From assembly GCA_905479505.1 (NCBI GenBank), contig CAJQMS010000035.1, positions 1 through 8,192 of the forward strand: a DNA stretch of 8,192 nucleotides, given 5' to 3'. Within the stretch, counting starts at the first letter, position 1, and each line of letters begins with the position of its first letter. Origin of the DNA: an uncultured Burkholderiales Genera incertae sedis bacterium. Its GTDB lineage: Bacteria > Pseudomonadota > Gammaproteobacteria > Burkholderiales > Eutrophovitaceae. Below, in pieces: positions 5,873 through 8,192 of this stretch. A program made the translations under genes and the position numbers. Below the pieces are notes generated by a model. It was not told the origin of the DNA, searched no databases, and saw only the letters and a list, made by a program, of their open reading frames with translations.

Positions 5873-6516
5873 TACACTCCCTTCTTTATTGAAGGAGTGA
5901 CCACGACGTCAGAGCCGTCCGCTCCAGGCACCGAACCTTTTACGAATAATAAATTTCGCTCTTTATCGATCTTCACTAACTGAATGTTCTGGGCCGTGCG
6001 TTTGACTGAACCTAAGTGCCCGGCCATTTTTTTGCCGGGAAAGACACGACCAGGATCTTGGTTCATGCCTGTTGACCCGTGAGCGTTGTGGGTAATCGAT
6101 TGACCATGACTGGCTCTTTGAGATGAAAAATTGTGTCGCTTAATAGCGCCAGCAAATCCTTTACCCTTCGTAATGCCGGAAATATCTACGTACTTGATCT
6201 CTTCAAAGAGGCCAGGCTCTAGTATTTGGCCTAGATCCAAAGTTGAAGGGGAGCTAGATCCAAATCTAAATTCGTGAAATCCTCGGGCACTGTCCACACC
6301 TGCTTTCGCGAGGTGGCCAGTAATAGCCTTGTTGATTCTGCTGCGCCTGCGCTCACCATATGCAACTTGAATGGCACTGTATCCATCATTCTCTGCAGAC
6401 TTAACTTGTGAAACTCGATTATTCGAAACATCAAGAACAGTTACCGGAACGGAATCACCGTTTTCAGTAAAAATTCTGGTCATTCCAACTTTGCGACCAA
6501 TCATTCCTATCGTCAT
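5872..6516 (-). CDS. rplC: 50S ribosomal protein L3
   Basis: L3 starts 50S assembly and reaches with a long loop towards the peptidyl-transferase centre. The product is 214 residues (E. coli 209). It begins MTIGMIGRKVGMTRIFTENG, with SVPVTVLDV (22-30), GITKGKGFAGAIKRHNF (114-130) and the loop GSTGMNQDPGRVFPGKKMAG (147-166). Gln153 is the equivalent of E. coli Gln150, the glutamine methylated by PrmB. The residue two places before it is Met, where E. coli has Gln. The frame extends nine codons upstream, but the ATG at 6516 fits the family and has GAGG 8 nt upstream. It follows rpsJ after an unusually long 125-bp gap and overlaps rplD by 1 nt. Confidence 0.98.
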   Translation of the reverse strand: MTIGMIGRKVGMTRIFTENGDSVPVTVLDVSNNRVSQVKSAENDGYSAIQVAYGERRRSRINKAITGHLAKAGVDSARGFHEFRFGSSSPSTLDLGQILEPGLFEEIKYVDISGITKGKGFAGAIKRHNFSSQRASHGQSITHNAHGSTGMNQDPGRVFPGKKMAGHLGSVKRTAQNIQLVKIDKERNLLFVKGSVPGADGSDVVVTPSIKKGV

Positions 6517-6524
6517 TATTATTT

Positions 6525-6536
6525 CCTCAATTGAGG
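6525..6536 (-). promoter_or_regulatory. Palindrome containing the rplC ribosome site
   Basis: CCTCAATTGAGG is a perfect 12-bp palindrome, and its right arm is the GAGG ribosome site of rplC, 8 nt before the ATG. In RNA the CCUC/GAGG arms could form a 4-bp stem with an AAUU loop and partly hide the ribosome site. The stem is short, so the effect may be small. It may also be chance. Confidence 0.4.
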
Positions 6537-6600
6537 GACTCACTTCAATTGGCGAGTCTTAAATTATTCAACATATCAAGAACTAGAAGCTCCGGACCTA

Positions 6601-6650
6601 TACAAATTACAAATTACAAATTACAAATTACAAATTACAAATTACAACTT
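6601..6650. repeat. Heptanucleotide tandem repeat between rpsJ and rplC
   Basis: Six exact copies of TACAAAT are followed by one copy with a single change, TACAACT, then a final T (plus strand). On the coding strand the unit is ATTTGTA. The array extends into rpsJ: its degenerate copy supplies the last Leu codon TTG and the TAA stop (6642-6644). Each unit contains TAA, and since 7 is not a multiple of 3 the array carries stops in all three coding frames. It makes up about 40% of the 125-bp rpsJ-rplC gap. It has no spacers or dyad symmetry, so it is not CRISPR or an insertion sequence. Similar heptamer arrays are known in other bacteria; its role here is unknown. Confidence 0.97.
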
Positions 6651-6950
6651 AATTTCTACATCCACTCCAGCTGGCAGATCAAGCTTCATCAACGCATCTA
6701 CTGTTTTGTCAGTAGGGTCAATAATATCCATCAACCGCAGATGTGTACGCATTTCCAACTGCTCTCGTGATTTCTTATCTACGTGGGGGGATCGAAGTAA
6801 ATCGAACCGCTCTATTCGTGTCGGCAAAGGAACAGGGCCCTTAACAACAGCCCCTGTACGTTTAGCGGTTTCCACGATCTCAATGGCCGATTGATCAATC
6901 AACTTATAATCAAAAGCCTTCAAGCGAATTCGTATTTTTTGGTTATCCAT
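6642..6950 (-). CDS. rpsJ: 30S ribosomal protein S10 (transcription factor NusE)
   Basis: S10 is a 30S head protein and, as NusE, binds NusB and NusG in antitermination and transcription-translation coupling. The product is 102 residues. Conserved segments are IRIRLKAFDYKLIDQS (6-21), VETAKRTGAVVKGPVPLPTR (26-45), SPHVDKKSREQLEMRTH (54-70) and the end LPAGVDVEIKL. As I recall it, E. coli S10 has 103 residues and ends ISLG; here the last Gly codon is missing, and the stop lies in the first unit of the heptamer array. The ATG is 51 nt after the tuf stop, with only a weak AAGAGA ribosome site. The protein appears intact and functional. Confidence 0.98.
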   Translation of the reverse strand: MDNQKIRIRLKAFDYKLIDQSAIEIVETAKRTGAVVKGPVPLPTRIERFDLLRSPHVDKKSREQLEMRTHLRLMDIIDPTDKTVDALMKLDLPAGVDVEIKL

Positions 6951-6968
6951 TCAATTATCTCTTAAAAG

Positions 6969-6993
6969 GGTCAAAACGCATAAGCGAAAGACC
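6969..6993 (-). other. Weak possible hairpin in the tuf-rpsJ gap
   Basis: On the minus strand GGTC and GACC can pair around a small CGC-TTAT-GCG hairpin, with 3- and 4-nt internal loops of T. It lies in the 51-bp gap between tuf and rpsJ. The stem is short and interrupted, and CTTTTAAG follows rather than a U tract, so it is unlikely to stop transcription. I saw no convincing promoter in this gap. Confidence 0.2.
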
Positions 6994-7001
6994 AATTAAC
7001 T

Positions 7002-8192
7002 TTATTCCGTGACTTTAGAAACGACACCAGCACCTACGGTGCGGCCACCTTCTCGAATCGCGAACCGAAGTCCCTCTTCCATCGCTATAGGCTGAATCAA
7101 CGTCACCTTCATCTGAACGTTATCTCCAGGCATAACCATTTCGGTACCCTCTGGCAAATCACATGAACCAGTCACATCGGTCGTTCTAAAATAAAACTGG
7201 GGACGATATCCATTAAAGAATGGTGTATGTCGTCCACCCTCATCTTTACTTAAAATATAGACCTCAGCGTCAAATTTAGTGTGTGGCGTAATAGATCCCG
7301 GCTTCGCCAACACCTGGCCACGCTCAACATCCTCACGCTTCGTACCCCGGAGGAGCACACCAACGTTATCGCCAGCTTGACCTTGGTCGAGCAGCTTACG
7401 GAACATCTCAACACCCGTACACACCGTCTTAACCGTGTCTTTCAAGCCAACAATCTCAATCTCTTCGTTAACCTTAACGATACCTCGCTCAACACGACCC
7501 GTCACTACCGTACCACGACCTGATATAGAGAACACATCCTCTACCGGCATTAGGAATGCCATGTCTAACGTACGCTCGGGCTCAGGTATATATGAGTCTA
7601 ACGCTTCAGCTAGCTTCATGATCGCAACTTCACCATGCTCGCCTGTATCGCCCTCAAGCGCTTTCAGCGCAGAGCCAGTTACGATCGGCGTATCATCACC
7701 TGGGAAGTCGTACTTAGAGAGTAACTCTCGTACTTCCATCTCAACCAACTCAAGCAACTCCTCATCGTCAACCATATCGGCTTTATTTAAAAAGACGATG
7801 ATATAAGGCACACCCACCTGACGCGCAAGCAAGATATGCTCACGAGTTTGCGGCATTGGACCATCTGCAGCAGAAACTACGAGAATCGCTCCATCCATCT
7901 GAGCCGCGCCCGTAATCATGTTCTTCACATAATCAGCGTGCCCTGGACAGTCAACGTGGGCGTAATGACGACCTTCGGTCTCATACTCAACGTGCGACGT
8001 GTTAATCGTAATACCTCGAGCTTTCTCCTCAGGCGCATTATCAATCTGGTCGTAACCCTTTTGCTCACCACCCGTCTTGGCTGCCAGCACAGTTGTAATT
8101 GCAGCCGTCAGCGTTGTCTTACCGTGGTCAACGTGACCAATGGTCCCAACATTCACGTGCGGTTTTGTCCGCTCAAACTTTCCCTTTGCCAT
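7002..8192 (-). CDS. tuf: Translation elongation factor Tu
   Basis: EF-Tu is the GTPase that carries aminoacyl-tRNA to the ribosomal A site. The gene is complete at 396 residues (E. coli 394); its ATG is exactly the last three bases of the window. All G motifs are visible: GHVDHGKT (19-26), Thr62 in switch I within ARGITINT, DCPGHADY (81-88) with catalytic His85, NKAD (136-139) and SAL (174-176). Domain 2 follows from about residue 208 (MAFLMPVEDVFSISGRGTVV), then domain 3 to the end (VGAGVVSKVTE). The sequence looks gammaproteobacterial. It lies directly upstream of rpsJ with a 51-bp gap, as where the str and S10 clusters are joined, so read-through into S10 is likely. Whether a second tuf copy exists cannot be seen here. 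Confidence 0.99.
   Translation of the reverse strand: MAKGKFERTKPHVNVGTIGHVDHGKTTLTAAITTVLAAKTGGEQKGYDQIDNAPEEKARGITINTSHVEYETEGRHYAHVDCPGHADYVKNMITGAAQMDGAILVVSAADGPMPQTREHILLARQVGVPYIIVFLNKADMVDDEELLELVEMEVRELLSKYDFPGDDTPIVTGSALKALEGDTGEHGEVAIMKLAEALDSYIPEPERTLDMAFLMPVEDVFSISGRGTVVTGRVERGIVKVNEEIEIVGLKDTVKTVCTGVEMFRKLLDQGQAGDNVGVLLRGTKREDVERGQVLAKPGSITPHTKFDAEVYILSKDEGGRHTPFFNGYRPQFYFRTTDVTGSCDLPEGTEMVMPGDNVQMKVTLIQPIAMEEGLRFAIREGGRTVGAGVVSKVTE

Noticed and set aside
6231..6434. Minus-strand open frame of 67 codons inside rplC
   Set aside because: It is an out-of-frame reading within the clear L3 gene, with no recognisable domain.
6517..6543. Longer rplC start at 6543
   Set aside because: The nine added residues run through the palindrome and ribosome site of the family-consistent ATG at 6516.
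6601..6650. CRISPR array or insertion-sequence end
   Set aside because: The units are 7 bp and directly abutting, with no spacers, no terminal inverted repeats and no transposase nearby.
5..7806. Open frames on the plus strand, several of 100 to 123 codons (for example 7435-7806, 2282-2632, 1498-1803)
   Set aside because: Each lies opposite a highly conserved minus-strand ribosomal or EF-Tu gene. Their translations are low-complexity or Ser/Arg-rich and resemble no family I know.

Overview
The window is a stretch of bacterial translation genes read entirely from the minus strand. Read in the direction of transcription (8192 down to 1), the order is tuf, rpsJ, rplC, rplD, rplW, rplB, rpsS, rplV, rpsC, rplP, rpmC, rpsQ, then a 165-bp gap, then rplN, rplX, rplE, rpsN and the first 32 codons of rpsH. 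This is the end of the str cluster (EF-Tu), the whole S10 operon, and the first half of the spc operon. The order matches the classical proteobacterial arrangement. The proteins look gammaproteobacterial: EF-Tu of 396 residues, a zinc-independent 101-residue S14 with one cysteine, and L2, L3, L4, L16 and L22 that align almost without gaps to my memory of the E. coli proteins. A betaproteobacterium is less likely. Genus cannot be decided by eye. Base composition looks moderate.

Layout: tuf is complete, and its ATG is the last three bases of the window, so its promoter and ribosome site are not visible. A 51-bp gap leads to rpsJ. Between rpsJ and rplC is a 125-bp gap with an array of a 7-bp repeat (ATTTGTA on the coding strand). 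This array runs into the 3' end of rpsJ and supplies its stop codon. From rplC to rpsQ the genes are packed tightly, with overlaps of 17, 8, 4, 1 and 1 nt or gaps of at most 15 nt. The 165-bp rpsQ-rplN gap is the S10/spc boundary. It holds a plausible promoter whose spacer is a perfect inverted repeat. The spc genes follow with gaps of 7 to 13 nt.

Together the genes make EF-Tu, which delivers aminoacyl-tRNA, and 16 ribosomal proteins of both subunits. Several of these line the peptide exit tunnel (L4, L22, L23) or surround the peptidyl-transferase centre (L2, L3, L16). The rest include decoding-site and small-subunit head proteins (S3, S10, S14, S19) and assembly proteins (L24, S17, S8). The packing suggests translational coupling.

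No mobile element, CRISPR, tRNA, rRNA or plus-strand gene can be supported. I see no undescribed system. The points worth a second look are the heptamer array inside the S10 operon, the palindromic promoter at the S10/spc boundary, the lack of room for an E. coli-type S10 leader, and the start-site question for L5.
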